A program made the position numbers and the translations under genes. From the NCBI GenBank assembly GCA_050260675.1, contig JBLNCN010000011.1:186001-250000 (forward strand): a stretch of DNA of 64,000 nucleotides. Direction: 5' to 3'. Positions 26,196 through 35,067 of this stretch are shown here, one piece after another. The stretch is from JBBDIP01 sp050260675 (GTDB taxonomy: Bacteria; Bacillota; Sulfobacillia; Fermentithermobacillales; Fermentithermobacillaceae). Under the pieces are notes generated by a model. It was not told where the DNA came from, did no database searches, and saw only the letters and a program-made list of their open reading frames with translations. Positions within the stretch are counted from its first letter, which is position 1. Each line of letters starts with the position of its first letter.

Positions 26196-26970
26196 CTAGC
26201 TCCGCGTGTAGCGTCTCCCCACCGCCTCTACCTCCCTCGCGATCCTCTCCCTGAGCTCCTCCGGCTCCACCACCCACGCGTGGCTGCCCAGGCTCATTAC
26301 CCAGCGCATGACCTCACCGAGGCCGCCGACCGTGAGGGTCATCCGGAGCGTCCCGTCGGGCAGTTCCTCCAGCGTCTGGCTGTGGTGCCACTGGCGCCCC
26401 CGAATGTACGGGACCTCGCCGGTGACCCCAAGGGCGGTCATCCGGTCCAGCGCGAAGGTCCGCACCTCCCGCCTCTCGTGGCAGTATCCGATGCAATACC
26501 ACGCGCCGTCGAACAACCGGAGGTGGTACGGCTCGATCTTCCTGCGGGATAGCGCCTGCCTGCTGGCGGTGTAGTAGTCGGTCACGATGGCCCGCCGGTC
26601 CTCGATGGCCTGCGTCAGCAGTTGATAGCGCTCGGCGACCTCGACCTCCTCCCCACGGAGGGGCTCGGCGTGGAAGGAGACGGTGTCCAGCGCCCGCTCC
26701 AGGTTGACCTCGATGCTCTGGGGGAGCATCATTCTGACCTTGGTCATGGCCTGCTGGAGGAACTGCTCGAATGGCGTCCCTTTGCACGGCATGAGGAAAG
26801 GCGCGGTCGTACTCGATGGGCGCGCCGAAGAGGTCGCGCAGGCGCTCGATGTCCCGCTCCACTGTCCGCACGTTGACCTCGAGGTGCTCCGCGATGGACG
26901 GGCAGTTGGGATAGGTCCCCTGTGAGATAAGCCTGTGCATTTCGTATAGCCGCCAGAACCCAGTGAGGTT
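26196..26970 (-). pseudogene. WYL-domain transcription regulator, broken
   Basis: The 5' part encodes a winged HTH (FWRLYEMHRLISQG, then SIAEHLEVNVRTVERDIERL). After IEYDRAFPHA near 26790 the coding sense shifts to another frame, which carries EQFLQQAMTKVRMMLP and the WYL half to 26196. The WYL half lacks the VPDDFSVEEYL segment present in the neighbouring remnant, so it also has an internal deletion. WYL regulators such as BrxR and CapW repress defence operons by binding palindromes. This one may once have served the island; it looks inactive now. Upstream sequence to 27270 is open but unrelated to WYL proteins. Confidence 0.7.
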
Positions 26971-27320
26971 GACGCCGTCGGTGGTGCGGAGCGTGGGGGA
27001 TGAGTGCCTGTCTGTGTCTGTCGTCGTGGGACACCTCCCAGACTGATGCCCCTCCCATCTCTTGAGGGAGAACGTGCCGTCCCGGTAGGCCCGGCAGTCC
27101 GCGTTGAGCTGCACTTCCTGCTCCAGCCTGTTCTCCACCGCGGTTTTCGTGGGGCGGGACCTTGCGAGGCGGCTCACGACTTCCTCGATTTCCCGCTGCT
27201 TCTCGGGAGAGAGCAGGTCCATCGTCACTTCCGGCTTGAAGCGCCCCGCCGACAACAACACCATGGACAACTGGCCATCTTCAGCAGTGCACTTGGGCGT
27301 TATGTCCAGCCGACGCAGAT

Positions 27321-27351
27321 AAGGAACCCCGACCTCAGGCCGGGGTTCCTT
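27321..27351. terminator. Strong bidirectional stem-loop
   Basis: AAGGAACCCCG and CGGGGTTCCTT pair perfectly around a nine-base loop. It lies downstream of the small secreted-protein gene (minus strand) and is followed by a T-rich ATCTTT on the plus strand. A rho-independent terminator is the likely role. Confidence 0.75.
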
Positions 27352-27403
27352 ATCTTTCGGTAGTTACCCGCAGTGTGCTACTTTCACGGATCCCTGTTGG
27401 GGA

Positions 27404-27850
27404 TTACGGGCTATCCCAGTAGAGTGTCATCTTCGGTGTAATGGACAGCGACTGCCCCGGATAGCTCCATGAATCTACCATGAAGCGCACGGACCAGTTC
27501 TGCTTTGCGGACTGACCGTTGAACGCAGTCACAGTTGACCCGCTGTACGGGACCGCAACTCCGACTCCGCTCTCGTTGTAGAGATAGACCTGCATACCAT
27601 AGTAGCCGTACCTTGAGACGGTCCACTTGACCGTGATTCCGTAATCAATGGTAGATCCTGCTGGTATGAAGGTCGCCGTACGAAGGTCGACGTACCCGCG
27701 CGGTGAGAGCGTGTCTTCGTAATAGATAGTGATATTGGTCGGGGTGGTACCCGATTGGTACGACCCATCGATCGCCGCCGAGGCCGGTTGCGCAAGGAGA
27801 ACCACTGCCAAGAGAGTCACGGCCGCTATCGCCAGAATTCGACGCTTCAT
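27404..27850 (-). CDS. Small secreted protein, function unknown
   Basis: 148 residues with a textbook signal peptide: MKRR, a hydrophobic core of about 17 residues, and cleavage after QPASA. The mature part is rich in Tyr, Ser, Thr and Gly with alternating strand pattern (TIDYGITVKWTVSRYGYYG), so probably an all-beta extracellular domain. Its first 206 bases overlap the 3' part of the upstream frame. No family recognised. Confidence 0.75.
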   Translation of the reverse strand: MKRRILAIAAVTLLAVVLLAQPASAAIDGSYQSGTTPTNITIYYEDTLSPRGYVDLRTATFIPAGSTIDYGITVKWTVSRYGYYGMQVYLYNESGVGVAVPYSGSTVTAFNGQSAKQNWSVRFMVDSWSYPGQSLSITPKMTLYWDSP

Positions 27851-28397
27851 TTGGAGCTATACCTCCGTTGTAGGGACTGATTAGCCCATTGACAAACGCG
27901 AAGTATCGACCGTTTATCCGAAACGGCCTGTCGGGGTCTACGCCGAGCCTGGTGAGCATGTCCTTCACGGTGTTTGGGGCAAGCCGGAAAAACCGGATGG
28001 TGTCGTTGACGTCATCGATCTGGAGTTGCCCCTGGGTGCACCGATAGAGAGCTCCTATGACGGCAACTGTCTCTTGGGCGAACTTGTGCTCGGCCACCGA
28101 GTACATCCTGGCCGCCAGCGCCGCTGCCCGGTGCTCCTCGTTGACGATCGACGAGCTGGTTGCCTTGACGAATGGGCACCCGCTCCACTCGATTCCGACG
28201 CCGGGCACAATCCTGAGTTCGAAAGGCTTGCCGTTCAGACTCCCAAGGTTGATAGGTTGGTCCGAACTGATGTCTCTCTCGTTGGACGATGTGCTCGGGC
28301 ATACACGCTCCTTGGGCCAAGGATCCACATTGCGGTTTGGTTTCAGTACAATCTGCCTAGTACATGCCGTAGAGCGATCCAACCGCGATACAATCAC
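27645..28397 (-). CDS. Hypothetical protein overlapping the secreted-protein gene
   Basis: 250 residues if read to the in-frame stop. The GTG at 28397 has a GGGGGG-type ribosome site four bases upstream. Residues about 45-185 look like real protein (INLGSLNGKPFELRIVPGVG; later TVKDMLTRLGVDPDRPFRI and NGRYFAFVNGLI). The last 70 residues are in the wrong phase of the secreted-protein gene and look non-coding, so a stop was probably lost or a frameshift occurred near 27860. No family recognised. Confidence 0.45.
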   Translation of the reverse strand: MIVSRLDRSTACTRQIVLKPNRNVDPWPKERVCPSTSSNERDISSDQPINLGSLNGKPFELRIVPGVGIEWSGCPFVKATSSSIVNEEHRAAALAARMYSVAEHKFAQETVAVIGALYRCTQGQLQIDDVNDTIRFFRLAPNTVKDMLTRLGVDPDRPFRINGRYFAFVNGLISPYNGGIAPNEASNSGDSGRDSLGSGSPCATGLGGDRWVVPIGYHPDQYHYLLRRHALTARVRRPSYGDLHTSRIYH

Positions 28398-28549
28398 AGT
28401 TCCCCCCCCTTTCTCTTGGTATCGGAATGAGACACATCCGTGTTAGTCTCAATCCTCGCTTCAGGGAGTGGGTAGGACTGTACCTATCCCGCACTGTCGG
28501 CTCGGAGCGTGCTCCCCTTCTATATGGCCGGTGAGCGGAGGTTGCGAGA

Positions 28550-28578
28550 CGTGGCTCTCCGGTTGAGAGGGAGCCACG
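28550..28578. other. Stem-loop in the divergent gap
   Basis: CGTGGCTC and GAGCCACG pair around a 13-base loop. It lies between the 250-residue gene (minus) and a plus-strand gene, in a gap of about 280 bases with no other recognisable content. No U-run adjoins it. Confidence 0.35.
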
Positions 28579-28679
28579 GGCTGTCCCTCTGTGGCACATT
28601 CCTCCTTTGTGGGCAGGCGTCACCACCGCTTCCATACATTGGGTTCGCCGTCCAACGCACAATCCCTCTTAGCTTCTAG

Positions 28680-29330
28680 GGTGGACCCCATTGTCAAGTC
28701 AACTGGTACCTGGCGCCGGACGAAAGCCACAATGCGGATGGAAGACACACGGGGTATCTGTCGAAGCCGCCTTTCAGAGGATATGATGAGGAGCTGTTTT
28801 CCGCACTGGAGAAGGTGGTGGCGAGTGGTCAGCGGAATGTCCGTGCTCTCGAGGTAGCATCACTGGTACCCAACGCCGTCTACTACAACGCAACTCTGAA
28901 TCCGCCCAGAACCGAATGCACACTACCTCGCGGTGCATGGCACGGAGCGGCGCTCCGAGCACTAGAGCAAACAGACCTGGTATTCCTTGACCCCGACAAC
29001 GGACTGATTGTGAAGAGCGTCGGGCCTGGCTCAGCCAAGAGCATCAAGTACGTCATGCCAGACGAACTTCGGGACTACTATCGCTCAGGCAAGAGTGTCG
29101 TCTTCTACAACCATCGCTGCCGCCAGCCAGTTGACACCTATCTCGAACGCTTCCGCAACCTCAAGCACGACCCGGTGTTCGAGTCTGCGGAGTGGCTAGG
29201 ATTGGCCTTCAGTGCTTGGGTAATTAGGGATTTCATCCTTCAGCCGCATCATGCTACAGCCGTGCGGGCATCAGTGAATGAACACCTGGACGGCCTCTGG
29301 CAGGAACGCACTTACCGTCTCCCAATCTAG
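28680..29330 (+). CDS. Conserved hypothetical protein with DPDNGL motif, 5' end unclear
   Basis: From 28698 the frame reads VNWYLAPDESHNADGRHTGY, then SKPPFRGYDEELF, and continues through TDLVFLDPDNGLIV, SVVFYNHRCRQ and IRDFILQPH to the stop at 29330. The protein-like sense clearly begins before the first usable start (GTG 28812 or 28815), yet the frame is closed by a TAG at 28677 and has no ATG or GTG between. So the gene has lost its 5' end or its start, or a frameshift lies just upstream. DPDNG suggests a nuclease- or methyltransferase-like active site, but I cannot name a family. Confidence 0.6.
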   Translation, partial: GGPHCQVNWYLAPDESHNADGRHTGYLSKPPFRGYDEELFSALEKVVASGQRNVRALEVASLVPNAVYYNATLNPPRTECTLPRGAWHGAALRALEQTDLVFLDPDNGLIVKSVGPGSAKSIKYVMPDELRDYYRSGKSVVFYNHRCRQPVDTYLERFRNLKHDPVFESAEWLGLAFSAWVIRDFILQPHHATAVRASVNEHLDGLWQERTYRLPI

Positions 29331-29340
29331 TACTGGCTAG

Positions 29341-30081
29341 CTACTTCGACCCCACACTCAACTCCAACTCAACCGCGAAGGAGTACCTGCTCGCCTCGTA
29401 GGTGAGGATCATGTACTCGATGAGGTTTTCCTTGTCGTCGTAGGCCTTGCGCTCGATCTGCAGTACCGGCCAGTTCTCGGGGAGTTTGAGGTTCTGGGCG
29501 ACCATCCCCTGCGCTCCTGCGGCGCGGATAGTCTGGCGGCCCTTTCCGAGGCGGACTCCCAACTTGTTCTGGTAGATCTGGTAGACCGTCTGGTGCTCCA
29601 CCTCTTCCTTAGTGAAGCACCCGTCGTACTTCGCCGGCAGGTACATATCGGTGTTTGCGACAGGCATCCCCTGAACGCTGGAGATCCGAAGGATGTGCAG
29701 CGTCGTCCGCCCCAAGATCTGGCGCACATCCCTTGGAAGCCAATCCGGGGTCTTGCAGAGCTCAAGGATGGGCACCGTGACCTCGGTCTTCACATGCATG
29801 TCGTCCATCATGTTGCTGACGCCCGTCAGGTTCTTGAGCGGGTCGATCAGGCTCGAATCCCTCACAAAGGTGCCCTTCCCCTGCTGGATATCCACCATCC
29901 CGTCCTGTTCCAGGAGTTCAACGGCCTTACGGATCGTGATCAGGCTGACGGAAAAGCGCTCAGCCAGCTCCGTATGGGTTCCAATGCGGCCGCGATCGCC
30001 GTACTTCTTGAGGACGATCTCCTTCCGCAGCTCGTTCGCCACCTGCTTGTACAGGGGGACATTGGTGGATTTATCGACCAT
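29341..30081 (-). CDS. GntR/HutC-family transcription regulator
   Basis: 246 residues from ATG 30081 with GGAGGGG six bases upstream. The N-terminal winged helix reads VPLYKQVANELRKEI, then ELAERFSVSLITIRKAVELL. The C-terminal UTRA domain (from about residue 95) binds small effectors and ends LIEYMILTYEASRYSF, a typical UTRA end. It is the last gene of the opp-creatininase-aminotransferase cluster, so it probably represses that operon and is released by the transported compound or a breakdown product. Confidence 0.88.
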   Translation of the reverse strand: MVDKSTNVPLYKQVANELRKEIVLKKYGDRGRIGTHTELAERFSVSLITIRKAVELLEQDGMVDIQQGKGTFVRDSSLIDPLKNLTGVSNMMDDMHVKTEVTVPILELCKTPDWLPRDVRQILGRTTLHILRISSVQGMPVANTDMYLPAKYDGCFTKEEVEHQTVYQIYQNKLGVRLGKGRQTIRAAGAQGMVAQNLKLPENWPVLQIERKAYDDKENLIEYMILTYEASRYSFAVELELSVGSK

Positions 30082-30103
30082 CCAAACCCCTCCGGGATCA
30101 TGA

Positions 30104-31405
30104 TTAGGCGCGGATAACTTCCTCCAGCTCCGCAAGAAACCTATCGACCTGCCGCTCAGTCAACACATAAGGCGGTTTGACATGCACGGTCTTCCCCACG
30201 TGTCCGGTAAAGTACCCCCGGTCCCGCATTGCCTGCCAAACGCGTCCACCCTGTTCCTCCGTCTGGAACTCCACCGCGGCGGCCAGCCCGAGTCCACGGA
30301 CGTCCCGCACGCACTCATACTTCCTAAGTGCCTGGAGCCCTTCCACCAAACTACCGCCAACCTGCCGCACCTGCTCCAGAAGACCGTCCTCCAGCTGGCG
30401 GAAGACCTCGCACGCGGCCGCGCAGGCTACGGCGTCGTCGCCGGTCCCGCCTGAGATCGCGGGCAGCGCCGCCTTGTCCGGCAACTCCCGTACCAGGAGC
30501 GCGCTGATGTGCATCCCGTTCCCCAACGCCTTCCCGAGCAGGAGCATATCCGGCCGGATGCCCTCCCGCTGGTAGCAGTACATCTCACCGGTGCGCCCCA
30601 GCCCGCTCTGGATCTCGTCGGCGATGAACATCATCCCTTGCTCCTTCGCCCACTGCCAGAGCGCCCGAAGGTAGCCCTCTGGCGGGACGGTGACATCCGC
30701 CCCCTGGTAGGGTTCGACGATGACCGCCGCCAGATCCTGTGCGGACGAGTACCGGTAGTCCGATTTCAAACGCTCCAGGCACTCGAAGCGCCCGTCCTTG
30801 CACAGGTGTCCCTGGTTGCAGTCCCGGCAACGCGGATATGGCGCAAACACAGCGCCTGGCGCCAGAGGGCCATACCCCGCCTTGCGTCGCGGGAGACCCG
30901 AGATAGAGGCGCTCAGGTATGTCCTCCCGTGGATGCTGTTCCAGAAGGAAAGGACCTCGGTCCGCCCTGTCATCCTCTTGGCCAGCCGGACCGCCCACTC
31001 GACGGCCTCGGATCCCGATGAACACAGGTGGATGCCCGCAAAGTCCCCGTTGGTGCTCTCCACGAGGTACTGGTACAGGCGTGCGGTGGCTTCGCTGACT
31101 CCCTGCTTATCCGTGGTGATGCCGTCCAGCGCTTCGGCCACCGCCCTGTTGAAGGCGGCGTTCCGCTGTCCCAGCACCTTGCACATCTCGTTCATGTCCA
31201 CGTACTGCCGGCCATCCTCACCGGTGAGAGCCGCGCCCGAGGCCGAAACGAACCTGAGACGCCTGGGATCACGGATCGGTGCCAGTAGATCGTACTTCGC
31301 AAAAGACAAGCTGCTGAGCGTCTCCTCCGGCGATGTCGAATGCGATGCAGGGTGTGATGGCGATGGTGTTGTCGAGTTCGCGCCCGCCGTCTTGTCCTCC
31401 GTCAT
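30104..31405 (-). CDS. Class III PLP-dependent aminotransferase
   Basis: 433 residues from ATG 31405, whose ATGA overlaps the creatininase stop. PLP Lys lies in LLLGKALGNGM; FIADEIQSGLGRTGEM carries the Asp that binds the pyridine nitrogen. SSGSEAVEWAVRLAK is the phosphate-binding helix region. A Cys-rich CRDCNQGHLC segment sits in the large domain, as in several omega-aminotransferases. These enzymes move an omega- or alpha-amino group to a keto acid. The substrate is probably an amine freed by the two hydrolases upstream. Confidence 0.9.
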   Translation of the reverse strand: MTEDKTAGANSTTPSPSHPASHSTSPEETLSSLSFAKYDLLAPIRDPRRLRFVSASGAALTGEDGRQYVDMNEMCKVLGQRNAAFNRAVAEALDGITTDKQGVSEATARLYQYLVESTNGDFAGIHLCSSGSEAVEWAVRLAKRMTGRTEVLSFWNSIHGRTYLSASISGLPRRKAGYGPLAPGAVFAPYPRCRDCNQGHLCKDGRFECLERLKSDYRYSSAQDLAAVIVEPYQGADVTVPPEGYLRALWQWAKEQGMMFIADEIQSGLGRTGEMYCYQREGIRPDMLLLGKALGNGMHISALLVRELPDKAALPAISGGTGDDAVACAAACEVFRQLEDGLLEQVRQVGGSLVEGLQALRKYECVRDVRGLGLAAAVEFQTEEQGGRVWQAMRDRGYFTGHVGKTVHVKPPYVLTERQVDRFLAELEEVIRA

Positions 31406-32157
31406 TTGATGTCTCCCCGTTCCCATTTCGTGAACTCGGCAAGGAACTGCTCAAGCGCATCCACCATGGCGAACAGGATCTTCTCGCCCTTCTCCTTGGT
31501 GGCGAGTTTGCTGTTGCCGTTGATCCCATGCGGTGTGCACATCCGGTTGGAGACGAAGACCTTTGTCCTGCCGTTCACGACTGCGCCGGGGAAGAACGCC
31601 GTGTACTCCTCGACGGTCTTGTCCATGTGGACCAGGTCCTCGCGGATGTACAACATTGTGGAGGTCTCGCTCTCATCGCCGTGACCTCCCCGAGGCTGGC
31701 TGCACACTGCCTTCTCGGTCTCGGCCGCAAGCTGGGTTATGTCGGATACCGCTACCTTGACGCCCAGCTCGTTGTCCAGCGTCTTGGACAGTAGCACCAG
31801 AGGCCCGTGAGTTGAGACGCCGCCGTCGATAAGGAGGAACTTGCGCACGCCGAAACGCACGAAGCTCATCAGTATGTCCCGTACATAGGCGATGAAGTAC
31901 GGATAGTCGACGCTGACCGAACCCTTCCAGTCCACAAACGCCGGGAAGTAGGCGTAAGGGACCGTCGGCAGTGTCACAACATCGCACCGCTTGGTGACTT
32001 CGTTTGCCACCCAGTCAGTGACGTAGTAGTCGGTGCCCATGGGCAGGTGGCCGCCGTGTTCCTTGGAGGCACCGCCGATCGGCAGGACCACCGTCGTCTT
32101 CTCATTTATCAGCGGCAGGCATTCTTCGTAGGTAAGGTCTTTGATGAGATAGCCCAT
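31402..32157 (-). CDS. Creatininase-family amidohydrolase
   Basis: 251 residues. Metal site motifs are visible: SKEHGGHLPMGTDYY (Glu, His, Asp ligands) and GGHGDESETS for the second half. The family includes creatininase, mycofactocin peptidase, formamide hydrolases of pyrimidine and riboflavin pathways, and 3-dehydro-scyllo-inosose hydrolase, so the exact reaction is open. It hydrolyses a cyclic or linear amide in most cases. It is encoded between an amidohydrolase and an aminotransferase. Confidence 0.88.
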   Translation of the reverse strand: MGYLIKDLTYEECLPLINEKTTVVLPIGGASKEHGGHLPMGTDYYVTDWVANEVTKRCDVVTLPTVPYAYFPAFVDWKGSVSVDYPYFIAYVRDILMSFVRFGVRKFLLIDGGVSTHGPLVLLSKTLDNELGVKVAVSDITQLAAETEKAVCSQPRGGHGDESETSTMLYIREDLVHMDKTVEEYTAFFPGAVVNGRTKVFVSNRMCTPHGINGNSKLATKEKGEKILFAMVDALEQFLAEFTKWERGDIK

Positions 32158-32160
32158 AGC

Positions 32161-33039
32161 TCAGACTCCTCTCCTGATGAGACGTTCAAAGTTTCGAGCG
32201 AAGATTTTCTCCTTCTGATCCGGGTTCAACCTGGACTTCAGCAGCACACGGATTTCTTCACCCATGATGTCCTCTCCGGCTTTGCCCATGGCAAACGGGA
32301 AGTCCGAACCGTAGAGGATTCGATCAGCGCCGATCATCTGAACGGCGTGCTCAAGGACTACGTGGTCCCGGACGGTCGAAGTATCGAAGATCACGTTCTC
32401 ACACTTCTTGAGACGCTCCATGATGTCGTAGATGGGCGCCAGGTCCCCGGGCTTCCCCCTCCCCATATGGGCTATCTGGATCTGAATGCCCGGGAAATGG
32501 TCCAGGATCGATGCGATGTACTCGGCTCTGCGCCCGCCTTGCGAATGCAAAAGCAGCGTAAGACCGTAATCCCGCAGTTGCTCGAAGATACGGCACTTGG
32601 CCTCGGTCAGGACACTGGGGTTACGGACCAGGTGCTCTTTCACGCCCACAATCTCGGTACGGTGGCGGTCGACGAAGTCGGGGTCGCTTTCGTCCAGTAG
32701 CGCGTATGGGAACCTGTGCTCCGGGTCTTCGGCCGCATACTTCAGCATCCGGAGGCTCTCTTCGCGGGCGTCCTGCTCGCGGAACACGAAGGGAACAAGG
32801 ACGGTCTTGGCGACGCCATGCTCCCGGAGCTGCCCCTCGTAGTCATCCATCGCCGCGTACTGGACGGAGGTATAGCAGGGATAGTTCTCCCGCAGCGGGC
32901 TGTTCTCGCCGATCCGCTCCACTTCACCCCTCACACCGTAGTGGAGGTGCGCGTCGCAAATGCCGATGTCGCCCACTTCGCGTAGAACATCCATGCTATC
33001 CACTGGATCTACCCTATCCATGTCCTTCACTGTGTTCAC
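32161..33039 (-). CDS. Amidohydrolase 2-family metal-dependent hydrolase
   Basis: 292 residues. TIM-barrel metal motifs in order: CDAHLHYG near residue 29 (HxH), LLLHSQGG, IQIAHMGRG, and YGSDFPFAMG with the last Asp. Related enzymes hydrolyse lactones or amides or decarboxylate aromatic acids. Only three bases separate it from the creatininase gene, so the two likely act on consecutive steps. Confidence 0.87.
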   Translation of the reverse strand: MNTVKDMDRVDPVDSMDVLREVGDIGICDAHLHYGVRGEVERIGENSPLRENYPCYTSVQYAAMDDYEGQLREHGVAKTVLVPFVFREQDAREESLRMLKYAAEDPEHRFPYALLDESDPDFVDRHRTEIVGVKEHLVRNPSVLTEAKCRIFEQLRDYGLTLLLHSQGGRRAEYIASILDHFPGIQIQIAHMGRGKPGDLAPIYDIMERLKKCENVIFDTSTVRDHVVLEHAVQMIGADRILYGSDFPFAMGKAGEDIMGEEIRVLLKSRLNPDQKEKIFARNFERLIRRGV

Positions 33040-33051
33040 GCCGTCCCTTTC

Positions 33052-34086
33052 CTACGCCTTCCTAACGTTATCGGGATTGTGGCAGGCAACCCAATGGTCG
33101 TTCCCGCGCTCAACCAATTCCGGCTGCTGCGTCCGGCAGACCTCGGTTGCGTACAGGCACCTCGGCGCGAACCGGCAGCCCGGCTTTGGATCTATCGGAG
33201 AGGTGATCTCGCCCTTGAGCGGGATTCGCTGGCGCGGCATGTCCAGATTGATGGACGGAATGGCCGATAGGAGCGCCACGGTGTACGGGTGCAGCGGGTT
33301 CTTGAAAAGCTCCTTGGTCTCGGATTTCTCCACGAGGTTGCCAAGGTACATGACTCCAATGTGATCGGAGATGTGCTTCACCACCGAGAGATTGTGGGTG
33401 ATGAACATGTAGGTCAGGCCCTTTTCATCCTGCAGGTCCATCATCAGGTTCAGGATCTGGGCTTGGATGGACACGTCTAGCGCCGATACGGGCTCATCGC
33501 AGACGATGAACCGGGGATCCAGTCCAAGCGCCCTCGCGATACCGATGCGCTGCCGCCTGCCGCCGTCGAGCTCGTGAGGATACGAGTTGGCGAGCCTGGA
33601 TGCCAGCCCAACGGTGTCCATTAGCGAGGCCACCTTCTTGGCGATACCCGCCCTGTCGCTGCCGCTGGTGTAGTTGCGAAGCGGCTCCGCGATGGTCTCG
33701 ACCACGGTCATGCGCGGGTTCAGGCTGGAGAAGGGGTCCTGGAATATCATCTGGACGTCCTTGCGGTACGCCTTGAGCTTGTTCTTGTGCAGGTGGGTTA
33801 CATCCTGGCCGTCAAACCGGATCTGGCCGCCCGTGGGCTCGAGCAACTGGACGATGAGCCTGCCCAGGGTGGACTTCCCGCAACCGCTCTCGCCGACGAT
33901 GCCCAGAGTCTCTCTGGCGGCAACCGTGAAGTTGATGCCGTCCACAGCATGAAGCGTGCCTCTCGGTGTCTTGAAGTACTTCTTCAGATCGCGGACCTCC
34001 AGCAGGGGCTTGTTGTTGCCCTCCGCCACCGCGCCGTCCTTCCTATCAAGTAGGGCGCTTTCCGGTCTCTCAATCACAGCGCTCAT
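33052..34086 (-). CDS. Oligopeptide-type ABC transporter ATP-binding protein (OppF-like)
   Basis: 344 residues. Walker A GESGCGKS; Walker B region RFIVCDEPVSALDVS. The ABC signature reads ELDGGRRQRIGIARAL: it begins DGG where LSGGQ-type proteins have SGG, a notable substitution. The C-terminal Cys-rich tail CRFAPRC...C is typical of OppD/OppF/DppF. Start overlaps the oppD-like stop (ATGA). Powers uptake with the permeases upstream. Confidence 0.92.
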   Translation of the reverse strand: MSAVIERPESALLDRKDGAVAEGNNKPLLEVRDLKKYFKTPRGTLHAVDGINFTVAARETLGIVGESGCGKSTLGRLIVQLLEPTGGQIRFDGQDVTHLHKNKLKAYRKDVQMIFQDPFSSLNPRMTVVETIAEPLRNYTSGSDRAGIAKKVASLMDTVGLASRLANSYPHELDGGRRQRIGIARALGLDPRFIVCDEPVSALDVSIQAQILNLMMDLQDEKGLTYMFITHNLSVVKHISDHIGVMYLGNLVEKSETKELFKNPLHPYTVALLSAIPSINLDMPRQRIPLKGEITSPIDPKPGCRFAPRCLYATEVCRTQQPELVERGNDHWVACHNPDNVRKA

Positions 34087-35057
34087 TTCCCCACCTCCAC
34101 GCGATGGCAGCGAACGGCGTGAACCCCACCGGCGTCGACCGTCCTAAGCTCAGGCTTGGCCGTCTTGCAGATGGGAATGGCCCAGCTGCAACGGGTCTCG
34201 AAGGGGCATCCCGGCGGGAGCTTGGTCGGATCCGGGATCATCCCCGGGATCGGCTTCAGCCGCGGGACGTCGTTGTCCAGGTCGGGCAGCGAGCCGAAGA
34301 GGCCGATTGTGTAGGGGTGCAGTGGGTTCTTGTAGATGTCCCGCAGCGTTCCGTACTCCATGACGCTTCCGCAGTACATGATTGCGACCTTGTCGCACAT
34401 TTCCGCTACTACGCCGAGATCGTGGGTGATCAGGATCGTGGAGGTCCCAAACTCGGACTTCAGCTTCCGCATGAGCTCCAGGACCTGCGCCTGAATGGTG
34501 ACGTCCAGCGCGGTGGTGGGCTCGTCGGCTATCAGGAGCTCTGGATTGCAGGCCAGCGCGATGGCGATTACCACCCTCTGCTTCATCCCGCCAGAGAACT
34601 GGTGGGGGTACTCGTCGCTTCGCTCGGCCGGGATGCCGACCGTCTCCAGCATCGCCTTGGCCTTCTCCCGCGCCTCTTCGTTGGTGCACTTGTCGTGTAT
34701 CCGGATTACTTCGGTAATCTGCTCGCCGACTGTGAGAACCGGGTTCAGCGAGGTCATCGGGTCCTGGAAGATCATCGAGATGGCCTTGCCCCGGATCTCG
34801 CGCACGGCGGCTTCGCCGATGTTGAGCATATCGATCTCATTGAAGCGGATCTCGCCGCACGTGTACCTCCCCTGCGGATTCGGGAGCAGGCGAAGGATTC
34901 CGAGAGCCGTGGTTGTCTTGCCGGCGCCCGTCTCTCCCACTAGTCCGAGGCACTCGCCCTTCTCCATGCTCAGGTCCAGTCCGTTCACCGCGTAAACGGT
35001 TGCGTCGTCCGTCCTGTACTCTATTGAAAGGTTCATGATTTCCAGTAGTTTGCTCAT
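34083..35057 (-). CDS. Oligopeptide-type ABC transporter ATP-binding protein (OppD-like)
   Basis: 324 residues from ATG 35057 with GAGGTGG upstream; a GTG nine bases further out is possible. Walker A GETGAGKT, signature FSGGMKQRVVIAIAL, Walker B ELLIADEPTTALDV. The tail CPFETRCSWAIPIC is the Cys motif of this subfamily. Partner of the OppF-like ATPase in a dipeptide/oligopeptide-type importer. Confidence 0.93.
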   Translation of the reverse strand: MSKLLEIMNLSIEYRTDDATVYAVNGLDLSMEKGECLGLVGETGAGKTTTALGILRLLPNPQGRYTCGEIRFNEIDMLNIGEAAVREIRGKAISMIFQDPMTSLNPVLTVGEQITEVIRIHDKCTNEEAREKAKAMLETVGIPAERSDEYPHQFSGGMKQRVVIAIALACNPELLIADEPTTALDVTIQAQVLELMRKLKSEFGTSTILITHDLGVVAEMCDKVAIMYCGSVMEYGTLRDIYKNPLHPYTIGLFGSLPDLDNDVPRLKPIPGMIPDPTKLPPGCPFETRCSWAIPICKTAKPELRTVDAGGVHAVRCHRVEVGK

Positions 35058-35067
35058 GCCCGCCACC

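Noticed and set aside
26005..26277. N-terminal extension of the WYL remnant frame
   Set aside because: It reads the neighbouring WYL copy and spacer in the wrong phase and has Gly/Arg-rich non-protein composition.
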